DNA of 64,000 bases from Crossaster papposus (GCA_037893245.1 JBAIAA010000879.1:1-64000), one strand, 5' to 3'; counted from the first letter of the stretch, positions 46,893-57,580 are shown. Notes: generated by a model not told the origin, from the letters alone. Numbers and translations are program-made.

Positions 46893-47153
46893 CTGCTCTC
46901 CCCTTTTAAGTATTTAACCCAATGATTTAGTTGCATATTAGATTTAGTGTACTTGAATAAAACAAATATTAAGTATCCAGTAGATAAACATACTCTTGTG
47001 TGGCATAACATGTGGCAGAATGAAATAGTAAATGATCAATCAAACTTTTTGGATTTTGCTATAATCCACACTCCTTATTTACCTTGATGACGATTTGTGA
47101 AATAAAACTGTTTCTTTTGAAAATGTTCAAACTGGCTTTTTGTTTTGTTTTAA

Positions 47154-49552
47154 CTACAAGTCTAACTTAACTGGTGGTTTTCGGATCCTCTCTGATCTTC
47201 TGATCATAACCGGTTTAGATGCCAACTCCACTGAAGGTTTGTTTAACTCTGTTTTAGTACCCTCACTTAGACTAGAGTCTGCTTCTTTATCTGTACTAAC
47301 TGAATGTTGTGATTCAACCACTGTGGTCGTTTCCAACTCACTTTCACCCAAAAACTCAGGAGATAGATATTCCTGTTCAGGCTTCGGTTTATCTTTGGCT
47401 CGAATCATCTGGTCAACATGCACACTTCTGATTTTGTCTCCTAGTTTAACTAAGTATCTTTTAGTTCCACACACTTCAACTATTTTCCCAACATCCCATT
47501 TGTTTTGACTAGACTTGTTGGGAGGACTGAGAACACGAACTTGCTCATCTGGTTCGAAACTCCTCTCTTTTTTATTGGTGTCAAATTGTCGCTTTTGACG
47601 TAACTGTTGTTTTTCAACCTTTGATGCCAAATTGGGTTGAACCAGACTCAGTCGTGTTCTGAGCCTTCTCTTCGTTAACAACTCTGCAGGTGTGTAACCA
47701 GTTGTTGTGTGTGGTGTAGTCCTATATTTCAGCAAGAAACTAGCCAAACGATGTTTCATGCTGAGCTTTGAACTACCCTGCAAAACCTGTTTCTTAAGGG
47801 CTTCTTTGACAATTCTAACTGATCTTTCAGCGGCTCCATTTGAGGCTGGATGGTACGGTGGAACAAGCGTGTGTTTTACGCCGTTCAGGTTCATGAACTC
47901 TTTAAACAATTCTGAACGAAACTGAGGCCCATTATCAGAAACAAGTTCTTCAGGTAAACCATGGCATGCAAATATTGATCTTAACTCATCTACAGTACGC
48001 TCAGTAGTAGTACTTGACCCCATGTACTTGACCTCAATCCATTTGGAATGACTATCTATCAGTACTAGAAAGTGATCATTACCCTTTTCACAAAAATCTA
48101 CATGAACTCTCTGAAAGGGTCTGCTTGGCCATGACCAGGGTTGCAGAGGTGGTTTATTTCGGCAATTTTGGCATACGCTACATTTGCTTACCAGTGATTC
48201 AATTTCACTGTCAATACCAGGCCAGTACACAAAACTTCTAGCGATTGACTTCATACTCACTATGCCTGGATGTTCGGCATGAAGTTCAGACATAATTTTG
48301 TTTCGCAATGACTCAGGTATTACCACTCTATAACCCCACTTAATGCATCCCTGCTCACATGACAGCTCATGGCGTCTATTATGGAAAGGCTTAAACTCTG
48401 TGCTCAATCCACTATCTACTTCAGTCCAACCGTTCAATGTTTGTTCATAGACGATCTTGAGAACACTGTCCTTCTGTGTTTCTGTTGCAATCTCTGCTGC
48501 AGTTACAGGAAAGTCTTCATCTACAACCTTCAAAGTGTAGATTGAGTTCTCACTTCCCACATCCGAGTTCTCGTATGGCAATCGGGACAACGCATCTGCT
48601 ACTGCGTTGCACTTGGAGCTTCGATACTCAACTTTATAGTCATACATGGACAACAGAATTGCCCATCGTTGCATTCTCGATGCAGCCGTGGTAGGTATTG
48701 CTGACTTGGGACCAAGTATTGTTAGTAGTGGCTTATGATCAGTCACAAGCGTGAATGGTCTTCCCAAAAGGAATTGATGGAACTTCTTGACTCCAAAGAT
48801 GATGCCGAGTGCAGTGCTTCCTTTTCTATCTGTGCATAATTGCGTTCACTCGATGATAGCGTGCGAGATGCGAAAGCAATAGGCTTTTCCTGTCCGTCAT
48901 CCATGACGTGGCAGATCACTGCACATACACCATAGCTTGAAGCATCACAAGCAAGTTTCAATTCGCGTGTCGTGTCATAGTGAACAAGGAGTTTATCACT
49001 TGTCAAGTTTTTCTTGCAGGTTTCATATGCACGTTGTTGTTCCTTCCCCCACATCCAAGTCTGGTCTTTCTGTAGCAAGATATGAAGTGGCTGTAGCACA
49101 GTTGCAAGATCTGGAAGGAATCGTGCGTAGAACTGCACCATTCCAAGAAATGATCTTAGCTCCGACACGTTTTTAGGCTCTGGAGCATTCACGACGGCCT
49201 CAATTTTTGCCTTGACGGGGCGAAGTCCATTGGCGTCTACTCTGAGTCCAAGGTATACCACTTCAGACTGCGCAAATGCACACTTACTTTGTCGCAGTTT
49301 GACATTGTGACTCTCGAGTCGTGCGAAAACCTGTCCGAGGATTTCCAGGTGTTCCTTCATGCCTACCGTGGATATGAGTAGGTCATCCTGGTTGCACACA
49401 ATATGCGGTATGCCTTGCAACATTTTATCCATGACCGACTGGAAGATCTTCGGGGAAGACTTCACACCATAGGGCAACTTTGTATATGAATATAAGCCCT
49501 TATGTGTGTTGATTGTCAAGTAAGGTTGACTTTCCTTGTCAACATTGAGTTA
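47154..49552 (-). pseudogene. Gypsy pol, second part: RT end, RNase H, integrase
   Basis: Continues pol after a stop codon at 49552-49550. It contains the rest of the RT (LPYGVKSSPKIFQSVM). The active-site motif reads CNQDDLLI, where the first residue of the usual Y-x-D-D is N (codon at 49393-49391). The RNase H start (LKLACDASSYGVCAVI) follows. A single-base frameshift near 48811-48818 separates this from the next frame (48767-47154), which holds the RNase H end, the integrase zinc motif (HAEHPG, then CSVCQNC), the catalytic core (HVDFCE, SDNGPQF, NGAAERS) and a C-terminal domain. The stop, frameshift and N substitution each should abolish activity. Confidence 0.9.
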
Positions 49553-50683
49553 GGCATATGCGTGTGACAAATCCAATTTTGTGAAGACTCTTGATCCGCT
49601 AAGTTCTGCGTACAGATCCTGCGAGGTTGGCAATGGGTATTGTTCATCGTCAACCGCTTGATTGATAGTGACCTTGTAGTCACCACAGAGTCTAACAGTT
49701 TTGTCAGCCTTGGGCACAACTACTACTGGTGTTGCCCAATCGCTCTGTGTTGTCTTCACTAGCACCCCATTTTTCTCCAACTTCTCCAGTTCTTCCTCTA
49801 CTTGTTGCTTTAGTGCGTATGGTACAGGTCTCGGTCTACAGTACACTGGTTTTACTTCCTGTCTTAGTCGAATGTGTGCAGTGTATCCTGTGATGCCTGT
49901 GTAACTGCCGGCAAACATATCTGCATATCTATCTAGCAGATTGTTGAGGCATGATTCTGATGAATCAACACTGAAAATGTTTTTCCAGTCCAGCTTTAGT
50001 TTACACAGCCAATCCTTACCAAGGAGAGTTGGTTTGTTGCGATAGCAAGCTACGATGATGGGCAGTGTTAAAGACTGGCCCTTGTATTGAACTTTACAGT
50101 CCATTTGTCCACATGTCTCCAAAACTTCACCCGAGTAGGTTTTAAGCTGCACCTTACTCGCAGACAATGGTATCTGTCCAAACTTGGTTTCATACATGTC
50201 TTTGCTCATGACGGAACAGTCTGCTGCAGTGTCGATGCGCATCTCAAGTGACTGACCGTTAACCAGTAGTTGGGTTTTAAAGTCCTTGCCTTGGCTAGTT
50301 GTAGGTTTGTCAACGTTGGTTGCATAAATGGTGTACAAGCCAAGTTCATCTCCATCTGGGTCCACCTCCAAGTTGTGAACTCCTTTCTGTTGGAATTGAC
50401 GCTTGTTTCCCACAGGTTGTCTATTCCCTACTTTAGATTTAGCCCGACATGCGGATGCGATGTGACCTTTCTTTTGACAGTTATAGCACTTTGCTGTTTT
50501 GAACGAACACGAGTTTGATGAGTGACTACCGTTGCAGCGATAACAACTGGCTGAACTAGTCTCCCCACTTGGCTTTGGTTTCTGTTTAGTGCTTTTTGTT
50601 CTGGTGACAGGCCCTGCTTTGTGACTATGAACAGCTGCAACAGTTTGTGGTGGACGAAACTCACGAGCATTATTTGATGCCAT
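49550..50683 (-). pseudogene. Gypsy pol, first part: zinc knuckles, protease, RT start
   Basis: Overlaps the gag stop by 14 bases in the +1 frame, so it was probably expressed by frameshifting or re-initiation. It has two zinc knuckles (CYRCNGSHSSNSC and CYNCQKKGHIASAC, residues about 48-82), an aspartic protease with active site IDTAADCSVM (DTAAD where DTGAD is usual), and the RT N-terminus (SDWATPVVVVPKADK and VFTKLDLSHAYA). It ends at a premature TAA (49552-49550) inside the RT palm. Confidence 0.9.
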
Positions 50684-51236
50684 CTCGATCCATTGTAGTA
50701 GCTACCTTACATGCTCTCTCAAATGTGAGATCTGTAGTATTCAAGAGTTTTGATTGAATTCGCTCATCCACTAACCCACAAACAAATCTGTCTCGTAAAG
50801 CTCGATCAAGAAAAGTCCCAAAGTTACAGTGCAACGTTAAGTTTTTCAATGCAAGAATGTACTCACTGACTTTCTCATTCTGTTTTTGGTTTCTGGTGCC
50901 GAATTTGTAGCTTTCAGCTATTTCCAGAGGTGTTGGATTGAAATGGTCTTCCAACTTTTTCAAAATGTCATTGAAGGGCACATCCTTTGCTTTCTTAGGG
51001 GCGAGAAGATTTACAAGTGTGCCGTACACTTCTGGACCGACCTCCGTGAGCAGAATCGCTTTCATGCGTTCTCGAACGGCTTCATTTGCGACAATCACTA
51101 CCTCTCCTTCACCGCTGGTCTCCGTTATGTTGTTAGCCATGAAGAACATGTCAGCTCTCTCCATGTAAGAGCTAAACGGCTCCTTTGATTTGTCATAAGT
51201 GCCAAGCTTTCCAATGTAGCCCGTGGACGCCGCCAT
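50670..51236 (-). CDS. Gypsy Gag (capsid) protein
   Basis: 188 residues from ATG at 51236. It has the retrotransposon Gag layout, with a region like PFSSYMERADMFF at the start and the capsid-like stretch DILKKLEDHFNP, then EYILALKNLTLHC, then LRDRFVCGL. It lacks zinc knuckles of its own, which are at the start of the next frame. It would assemble the virus-like particle in the cytoplasm. The frame is intact. Confidence 0.88.
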   Translation of the reverse strand: MAASTGYIGKLGTYDKSKEPFSSYMERADMFFMANNITETSGEGEVVIVANEAVRERMKAILLTEVGPEVYGTLVNLLAPKKAKDVPFNDILKKLEDHFNPTPLEIAESYKFGTRNQKQNEKVSEYILALKNLTLHCNFGTFLDRALRDRFVCGLVDERIQSKLLNTTDLTFERACKVATTMDRDGIK

Positions 51237-51532
51237 TTTGTCCCGGTGCTTGCGTGACCTTTGACTCGTGCACTACACGATTATCATAAAAGTTCTCCAG
51301 CCGTCGTCGTGTTCATAACAACGGTGCGTACGCGCTGGTCGTCACTGCGTTCCATGTACACATGTGCTAAACTTTCGTCGGTGAGCTGAATAAGTACGCT
51401 CAATAAAACTCTCACAATGTATGTTTTGGTGTAACAACTCCACCTAAAACTTAGCTGTACGAAGTCTATAATTGCTAACGGTGATCTCGACAAGAACAAA
51501 TACAGTCTGAGATCCCATCCTCGTCGCCAATT

Positions 51533-51663
51533 TGTAATGTTCTGGACAACTAAATGAACGAACATGCGTGACAGTACTTGCCAGTATCATGAGTGCTTTA
51601 TTATAAGCTATGCAGTACGCATGCTCAACCTCTGCTCATTAACATATGTATGAATACATTACA
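51533..51663 (-). repeat. Gypsy 5' LTR
   Basis: 131 bp, appears identical to 46762-46892; would contain the promoter for minus-strand transcription. Confidence 0.95.
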
Positions 51664-52520
51664 CCCCTCGCGAGGTTTTATGTTAATGAGGCTTCCCTTT
51701 AAGGGGGGGGCATGGGTTTGACCATAATTTTCAACAATTATATTCCTCCATTTATCACAGAAAATAAACACAACCACACCCATAATGTTGTTGTCAACAT
51801 TATACTTCATTGATTTAAGCAACAACAAATCTTATTACATGTTTCCTTCAACCGCCGTGGCTACTGTAAGCCGAGTTACTATAAGATTCTGAATACTGTC
51901 TTTTTACGCCATAAGGGAGTCTACCTACTTCAGAAGCAGGCTTTGAAAATACCAAGATCGAATTCAAAAATACATGCATAATAGTTGATAATTGTTACTG
52001 TATTCGCATTCATAGGAGTGATATTACACATTTGTTGGTAGTTAAAGTAATTTTTCTCCTGAAGTTGGTGATTGCCCAAGCTGATTTTTTGTGTGCGCCA
52101 TGTACAGTTAACTATCTCACGACTACAAAACGTTCATCAAAACCAGAGCATACACTTTTGAGATAATCAAGGTCAAAGGTCAATGTCACCTTAAATGACC
52201 CAGATTTGGGTCAACACATAAATGAAGGTCAAGTGACATATTGATGGATAGAGAATTTTATGCTCTTTCTAATGATACCTCACTTGTTGAGATCGAATCA
52301 TTTTGTAGGGGTATTTAGCCATTTTTTAGGTAGATTGGTGGGTTCTGGCCGCAAAACCCCCTAAAACTTCAAACTGCTCCAGTTCCTACACAAATGACCG
52401 AATTTCGCTAATATTTTGCGTATCAGAGTTTCTAATGAGTACCTAGCCACACACCAAATTTCATCAAAATCGGAGGGGGTCGAGCAAAAAGTGTGCGGAA
52501 TGACGTAGAATGACCCATTA

Positions 52521-53097
52521 GCCAAGAATAAACTAATTCGGTATCTCAAAGTGTCAAGGTGAAAGATTATTCGAGATAAAGTGCTGATGTCATGTCAGCA
52601 CTTTTATGTTACGCGAATGATATTACGCAAATGCGCATTCTGATTTTAATTCACAAGTGGGCGTCGTGCGACCACCTGGCGTATTTATACGCGCAAAATC
52701 CCTCAACAAAATAACGGCACAATTAAAAAAAAAAACTGTCTTGTCTATGTGCATCGTCAGCTAGAACAATTGAACAATTAAAAACCCTGCCCTTCTATCG
52801 ATGACATAACTTCAGTTTTTAATGTTGCAATCTAGTTTGGCAAGTCGAAAGTGGATTTTGCTCTCTTATAAGAGCGGGGCCCGTACACAATCGCCACACA
52901 ATGGACATTTACAAAACTTTTATCCTTGCTTCAGACCCAATAGAAGTATACCAAGCATTGCCATTGTGTGACAACATTTGGAGTCTCTACAGCAAAACAT
53001 TGACCATCATTGAAGTCCGTTTAGTCAGAGGATAAAAATCATGATTGTAAAGCCTGAAGTTGAAGCTCAAGAACGAATCAAAGATTTTGTAAATTAC
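52521..53097. other. Intergenic or intronic; one short hairpin
   Basis: A perfect 10-bp stem (AAAGTGCTGA, loop TGTCATG, TCAGCACTTT) at 52586-52613 is the only structure seen. Probably intron of the cysteine-rich host gene. Confidence 0.4.
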
Positions 53098-53249
53098 CTT
53101 CTGGGCAGACGGAACACTCTGCAGCGCCCTCATAGTCCACATAGGTGCTCTGTTGAGGGCAGTGTTTGCCCTCGGGGCAAATCACCTGGGTGCGTGTGCT
53201 GGACCCAGCGGGGTCACAGGGTCACAGGGACCTGTCACCTGCGTATTGG
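53098..53249 (-). CDS. Host cysteine-rich gene, downstream exon
   Basis: Minus-strand exon between an acceptor (CCCTTTGCAG) and a donor (CAGAAG, then GTAATT). It starts in the phase left by the exon at 56017-56232. It encodes a cysteine-rich repeat (TGPCDP, then VICPEGKHCPQQ, then ECSVCPEG) like the GCC2/GCC3 (ephrin-receptor-like) modules of secreted or membrane proteins. An 8-bp tandem duplication (GTGACCCT-type, around 53207-53225) shifts the frame inside the exon; without it the exon would be 144 bp and phase 1-1. It is therefore either an allelic or assembly frameshift or a decaying gene. Confidence 0.65.
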
Positions 53250-53329
53250 CTGCAAAGGGGGTAGAAATATTGATTTGTTAATTATTTTCACAATCACAAC
53301 ATTTAACCATTTATTTCTGAATTTAAAAC

Positions 53330-53527
53330 TGTTGACGGATAAACACATTAGGAGCAAGGCCGGAATTATTTGTCGGCGACTAGCTCACAGCGAGCGAGGC
53401 CACAAATATAAAGGTGTGCTACCCACAGGTGCCGGCCTAAACCTGTCGCAGATCGAGGTTCGTAAACAATAATCTTGCACCTGGGGATGGTCAATGTCAA
53501 AATTATCCTGCCGCAAACTGTTTAATA
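53330..53527 (+). repeat. Diverged TTAA-family MITE remnant
   Basis: Body phrases (GCAAGGCCGGAATTATTTG, GTGCTACCCACAGGTGCCGG) match the diverged subtype at 4161-4398. It ends near CCGCAAACTGTTTAA. The left end is lost. Confidence 0.6.
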
Positions 53528-53938
53528 TTTAAGTAATATGCACATCTGGGTAAATATCTAAATATCTTTGTTTTAATCAGTCCCATTAATAATTGTTTGA
53601 ATTGTCAGGAATGGGTGGATTTGGGGGGCTGTATTTTATAGTAAATATTATTTAACTGACCTAGTTTTACAATAATGGATGCCAACAAAAAAAGCAAGAA
53701 AATTTGCCTTCGTTTTTAACCAGCGTCTTTTTAAACAGAAATAAAAAAAGGTTATATTTTGTTCTGGTATGTTTTGTATCCAGTACTGGTTCTGATTTAC
53801 ATGGAATGACTGCATATGTTAGACCATTTCTTAAACTCCCCATTCGATATAGACAAAGTACAGCCGCATTTTGATTGAAAATAATGCCTGGTCATATCAA
53901 AGCCATTTTGTTTGTGTACACTTTTTCACAGCGCATGT

Positions 53939-55625
53939 GAACGAGTTTGAACGAGTTTGAACGAGTTTGAACGAGTTTGAACGAGTTTGAACGAGTTTGA
54001 ACGAGTTTGAACGAGTTTGAACGAGTTTGAACGAGTTTGAACGAGTTTGAACGAGTTTGAACGAGTTTGAACGAGTTTGAACGAGTTTGAACGAGTTTGA
54101 ACGAGTTTGAACGAGTTTGAACGAGTTTGAACGAGTTTGAACGAGTTTGAACGAGTTTGAACGAGTTTGAACGAGTTTGAACGAGTTTGAACGAGTTTGA
54201 ACGAGTTTGAACGAGTTTGAACGAGTTTGAACGAGTTTGAACGAGTTTGAACGAGTTTGAACGAGTTTGAACGAGTTTGAACGAGTTTGAACGAGTTTGA
54301 ACGAGTTTGAACGAGTTTGAACGAGTTTGAACGAGTTTGAACGAGTTTGAACGAGTTTGAACGAGTTTGAACGAGTTTGAACGAGTTTGAACGAGTTTGA
54401 ACGAGTTTGAACGAGTTTGAACGAGTTTGAACGAGTTTGAACGAGTTTGAACGAGTTTGAACGAGTTTGAACGAGTTTGAACGAGTTTGAACGAGTTTGA
54501 ACGAGTTCGAACGAGTTTGAACGAGTTCGAACGAGTTCGAACGAGTTCGAACGAGTTCGAACGAGTTCGAACGAGTTCGAACGAGTTCGAACGAGTTCGA
54601 ACGAGTTCGAACGAGTTCGAACGAGTTCGAACGAGTTCGAACGAGTTCGAACGAGTTCGAACGAGTTCGAACGAGTTCGAACGAGTTCGAACGAGTTCGA
54701 ACGAGTTCGAACGAGTTCGAACGAGTTCGAACGAGTTCGAACGAGTTCGAACGAGTTCGAACGAGTTCGAACGAGTTCGAACGAGTTCGAACGAGTTCGA
54801 ACGAGTTCGAACGAGTTCGAACGAGTTCGAACGAGTTCGAACGAGTTCGAACGAGTTCGAACGAGTTCGAACGAGTTCGAACGAGTTCGAACGAGTTCGA
54901 ACGAGTTCGAACGAGTTCGAACGAGTTCGAACGAGTTCGAACGAGTTCGAACGAGTTCGAACGAGTTCGAACGAGTTCGAACGAGTTCGAACGAGTTCGA
55001 ACGAGTTCGAACGAGTTCGAACGAGTTCGAACGAGTTCGAACGAGTTCGAACGAGTTCGAACGAGTTCGAACGAGTTCGAACGAGTTCGAACGAGTTCGA
55101 ACGAGTTCGAACGAGTTCGAACGAGTTCGAACGAGTTCGAACGAGTTCGAACGAGTTCGAACGAGTTCGAACGAGTTCGAACGAGTTCGAACGAGTTCGA
55201 ACGAGTTCGAACGAGTTCGAACGAGTTCGAACGAGTTCGAACGAGTTCGAACGAGTTCGAACGAGTTCGAACGAGTTCGAACGAGTTCGAACGAGTTCGA
55301 ACGAGTTCGAACGAGTTCGAACGAGTTCGAACGAGTTCGAACGAGTTCGAACGAGTTCGAACGAGTTCGAACGAGTTCGAACGAGTTCGAACGAGTTCGA
55401 ACGAGTTCGAACGAGTTCGAACGAGTTCGAACGAGTTCGAACGAGTTCGAACGAGTTCGAACGAGTTCGAACGAGTTCGAACGAGTTCGAACGAGTTCGA
55501 ACGAGTTCGAACGAGTTCGAACGAGTTCGAACGAGTTCGAACGAGTTCGAACGAGTTCGAACGAGTTCGAACGAGTTCGAACGAGTTCGAACGAGTTCGA
55601 ACGAGTTCGAACGAGTTCGAACGAG
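53939..55625. repeat. Decamer satellite, 168 copies, two homogeneous blocks
   Basis: 53941-54500 has 56 copies of ACGAGTTTGA. A mixed pair follows (54501-54520), then 54521-55620 has 110 copies of ACGAGTTCGA. I see no other substitution. The C variant creates the palindrome TTCGAA at each junction. Thirty bases give ten codons, so a 395-codon frame (NEFERVRTSS repeated) is open by arithmetic only. The array lies in the intron of the cysteine-rich gene. Confidence 0.97.
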
Positions 55626-55639
55626 GTTATGGCGGACTA

Positions 55640-55863
55640 CGACTGTAGCAACTGTTTTAACATCACCAAGCTGACGCGCGGGATTATTTTTAACGAAACT
55701 CGATCCGAGGCAGGTTCAGGCCGATAGCACCGGGAAGCACACCCACGCATTTCCGGCCTTGCTCGCTGCTGACAGGCATTTCTGGCCTTGCTCTTGGCGT
55801 TTATGCGTCATCCGTTTCAAATCTGGGAAAAACTTTGCGTTTAAATACGGCACGAACTGGTTG
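55640..55863 (+). mobile_element. TTAA-family MITE, 5'-truncated copy
   Basis: The body matches copy 1 from TTTTAACATCACC through AACGAAACTCGATCCGAGGC to GCACGAACTGGTTGA. The first ~20 bp are absent next to the decamer array. Confidence 0.75.
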
Positions 55864-56016
55864 AAGTCACTTGACCAAAAGTTGTAATCTATTTGGTCAA
55901 AGCGTTCTGTTCGATTGACAGGCCGGATCGGTCCACCTGGAATCTGCTCAAATACCGGGTCCCGATGCACAGCTCTACAACGATCTTTTTTGGAGGGAGG
56001 GGAAGGGGAGGTTTAC

Positions 56017-56232
56017 CAGTTCCTTCACAGTAGAACCAAGGTGTGCAATCCGGGCATTCCGAAGCAACGGCCAGACCAGTGACGTTAGAGAATGTTCCAC
56101 TTGGACACGGGTCGGGGTTAAACGTGGTCCCCTGGCAGAAGTACCCCTCAGGACAAATGGACTGGTCCGGGCGGGTCGAGGACTCGTTGCAGTAGAAGCG
56201 AGGCAAGCAGGGCCCGCTGACGTCAGTTTGTG
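56017..56232 (-). CDS. Host cysteine-rich gene, upstream exon
   Basis: Minus-strand exon bounded by a polypyrimidine acceptor (TTTTTTTGCAATGCAG) and a donor (GGAACTG, then GTAAAC). It is 216 bp, phase 1-1, encoding 72 residues with regularly spaced cysteines (CLPRFYCNES, ICPEGYFCQGT, PCPSGTFSNVTG, CPDCTPWFYCEGTG). The CP-G-YC / PCPxGTFS pattern is that of GCC2/GCC3-like (TNFR/EGF-related) modules in large extracellular proteins. The next exon (53098-53249) continues the pattern in the right phase. Upstream exons must lie to the right, beyond the virus-like element or the window. Confidence 0.75.
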
Positions 56233-56398
56233 CTGCATTGCAAAAAAAGATAACGCAGAGAAGAAAAAAATGGTATGAGTACTCCAATTCAACAAAATCT
56301 AAAGAACAAGCATTTGTTTGATTTGGTTGTAAAGATTAAAGATAAAAATACAACAAACATCAAAACACAGAACTACCAAATTATTATGAAATACCTTA

Positions 56399-56604
56399 GT
56401 TAACCAGTTCGCGCCGGGATTATTTTAACATCACCGAGCCGAGGGGCATGAGTATTTTTAACGAAACTCGATCCGAGGCAGGTTCAGGCCGGGAAGCACA
56501 CCCATACATTTCCGGCCTTTCTCGTGGCGTGTTTATGCGTCATCCGTTTTGAATCTGGGGAAAACTTGGCGTTTATATTCGTCATCCGGCGCGAACTGGT
56601 TAAT
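56399..56604 (+). mobile_element. TTAA-family MITE, copy with intact TTAA on both sides
   Basis: Begins TTAACCAGTTCGCGCCGGG and ends GGCGCGAACTGGTTAA, with clean TTAA at both edges and a ~30-bp internal deletion relative to copy 1. Confidence 0.88.
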
Positions 56605-56953
56605 GTCTCAAGCACATGGTGTGGTCATTTAAACAAAAAGTGTATTGTTTTTGTATCAATTTCCGACGATGGTCGGCTGACTATCATTGGAAGAAAAAAA
56701 AGTGACTTTTTAGCCGCTATTCTGGTTTCCTTACCTGACAAATTGTGACTCAAATGTTAGAGTATTGTTTTCTCGGAAGTAGTATGGAAATGGCCGCTTC
56801 TAGACCAGCCCAATTTTGTTCAATCGTCACCCCACAAAAAAAAAAAAGACAGTTTGTCTTTTTTTAAACTTTGATCTCATATCAACGAAATTTAAAACGA
56901 GTCTAAAGGTGGCGCCGACGCGTAAGGAGGAGGTCGATCAAAATAATTTGTAT
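56605..56953. other. No gene seen; left approach to virus-like element
   Basis: AT-rich DNA with a poly-A patch at 56838. The boundary of the virus-like element probably lies here, but no terminal repeat or duplication was found. Confidence 0.4.
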
Positions 56954-57580
56954 TTATCGCGAAGCTGTAAGTTTTTCGATAAGACCTTTTTTTTCTTTAG
57001 ACACCAACTCTTCCACGCGTCTTTTTATCTCGGATTCCATACCGCTCGAATCCTTTTTTTCCGACAGCTTGCTGCCGGACCTGATAGCCTCTTTCATATC
57101 GTTAAATTGCCTCAATTCCTTTAATATCAAAGCGTACTCTTCGTGGGATATATCGCCGTCTGTAATAGCTTGAGAAATAAGATCTCTTACGCTGTTGAGT
57201 TTAGCCTCGGCCAAGACTCTAATCTCGTCGTGTTTTTTAACTTTACGTCTAAATCGTTTGCTAAAATATTTTAATACGAACGCGGCACAACCAAAACTCA
57301 AGGCTACTCCCTCTAACGCAAAACCAACGGGTGACTTGATGGCACCGCTTATAGCCGTGATTCCCAAACCCCCACAAATCACACCACCCATCTCGGCTAG
57401 CGTTTCCGTAGTAGACAATGTCGTAATGAACTTGCCATATTTTTTACACAACGCGCTTCGCTGTTCTCGTTGCGTCAATATATCTTTTTGAACTTTTTTG
57501 ATCTTTTGCAATCGAAACACCCTCGTACTATCATCATCTTCGATGGTACTTTTTAGATCGGGGTAAATACTAGTCGTCAT
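56954..57580 (-). CDS. Virus-like element: two-segment membrane protein
   Basis: 208 residues, intact from ATG at 57580. An N-terminal helical region (phrase KKVQKDILTQREQRSALCKK) precedes two adjacent hydrophobic segments (about residues 70-110: MGGVICGGLGITAIS and VALSFGCAAFVLKYF), a basic patch (KRFRRKVKKHD) and a long charged helical C-terminus. The helix-hairpin-helix shape resembles SLATT-type or viral membrane proteins. I recall similar proteins, starting MTxSIYPDL, in cnidarian and other marine invertebrate genomes, always uncharacterised. Its role is unknown; a virion or host-membrane protein is an inference. Confidence 0.6.
   Translation of the reverse strand: MTTSIYPDLKSTIEDDDSTRVFRLQKIKKVQKDILTQREQRSALCKKYGKFITTLSTTETLAEMGGVICGGLGITAISGAIKSPVGFALEGVALSFGCAAFVLKYFSKRFRRKVKKHDEIRVLAEAKLNSVRDLISQAITDGDISHEEYALILKELRQFNDMKEAIRSGSKLSEKKDSSGMESEIKRRVEELVSKEKKGLIEKLTASR

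Larger units (their letters stand above)
46757..51668 (-). mobile_element. Gypsy (Ty3) LTR retrotransposon, complete but mutated
   Basis: 4,902 bp (46762-51663) on the minus strand, with a 5-bp target duplication CCCCT (46757-46761, 51664-51668). The two 131-bp LTRs look identical by eye. A polypurine tract AAAAGGGGAGAGCAG (minus strand) abuts the 3' LTR at 46893-46907, and a likely primer-binding region begins TTGGCGACGAGG just inside the 5' LTR (about 51531). Gag, then pol in order protease, RT, RNase H, integrase, which is the Gypsy order. No envelope gene. Pol is broken by one stop and one frameshift. Confidence 0.95.
45943..51851 (-). mobile_element. Kolobok-like TTAA element with THAP domain, copy 2 (split)
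   Basis: Starts at TTAA (45943-45946) with AGGAAACATGCAGCC and ends ATTACATGTTTCCT followed by TCAA (51848-51851, one substitution from TTAA). Both parts align with 20515-21628. The Gypsy element at 46762-51663 interrupts it, and the uninterrupted copy gives the empty site near 21448 (CATACCCC). A THAP remnant is at 46400-46610. Confidence 0.85.
45368..52520. mobile_element. Outer foldback element of a three-level nest
   Basis: The left end, GGGTCATTCCACGTCATTCC (45372), is complementary to the right end, GGAATGACGTAGAATGACCC (to 52516), and ATTA flanks both sides (45368-45371, 52517-52520). The arms 45372-45920 and 51940-52516 match throughout in inverted orientation (phrase CCTTGACCTTTGACCTCGAT and its complement). 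The loop is occupied by the TTAA/THAP element (45943-51851). Without that insert the foldback would be about 1.25 kb. Confidence 0.85.

Noticed and set aside
52586-52613. Hairpin as a microRNA precursor or histone-type stem-loop
   Set aside because: The stem is only ~10 bp, too short for a precursor, and does not match the histone stem-loop consensus.
54487-55674. 395-codon open frame with a ten-residue repeat
   Set aside because: It is the arithmetic result of a 10-bp satellite; no start context, domain or variation consistent with coding.
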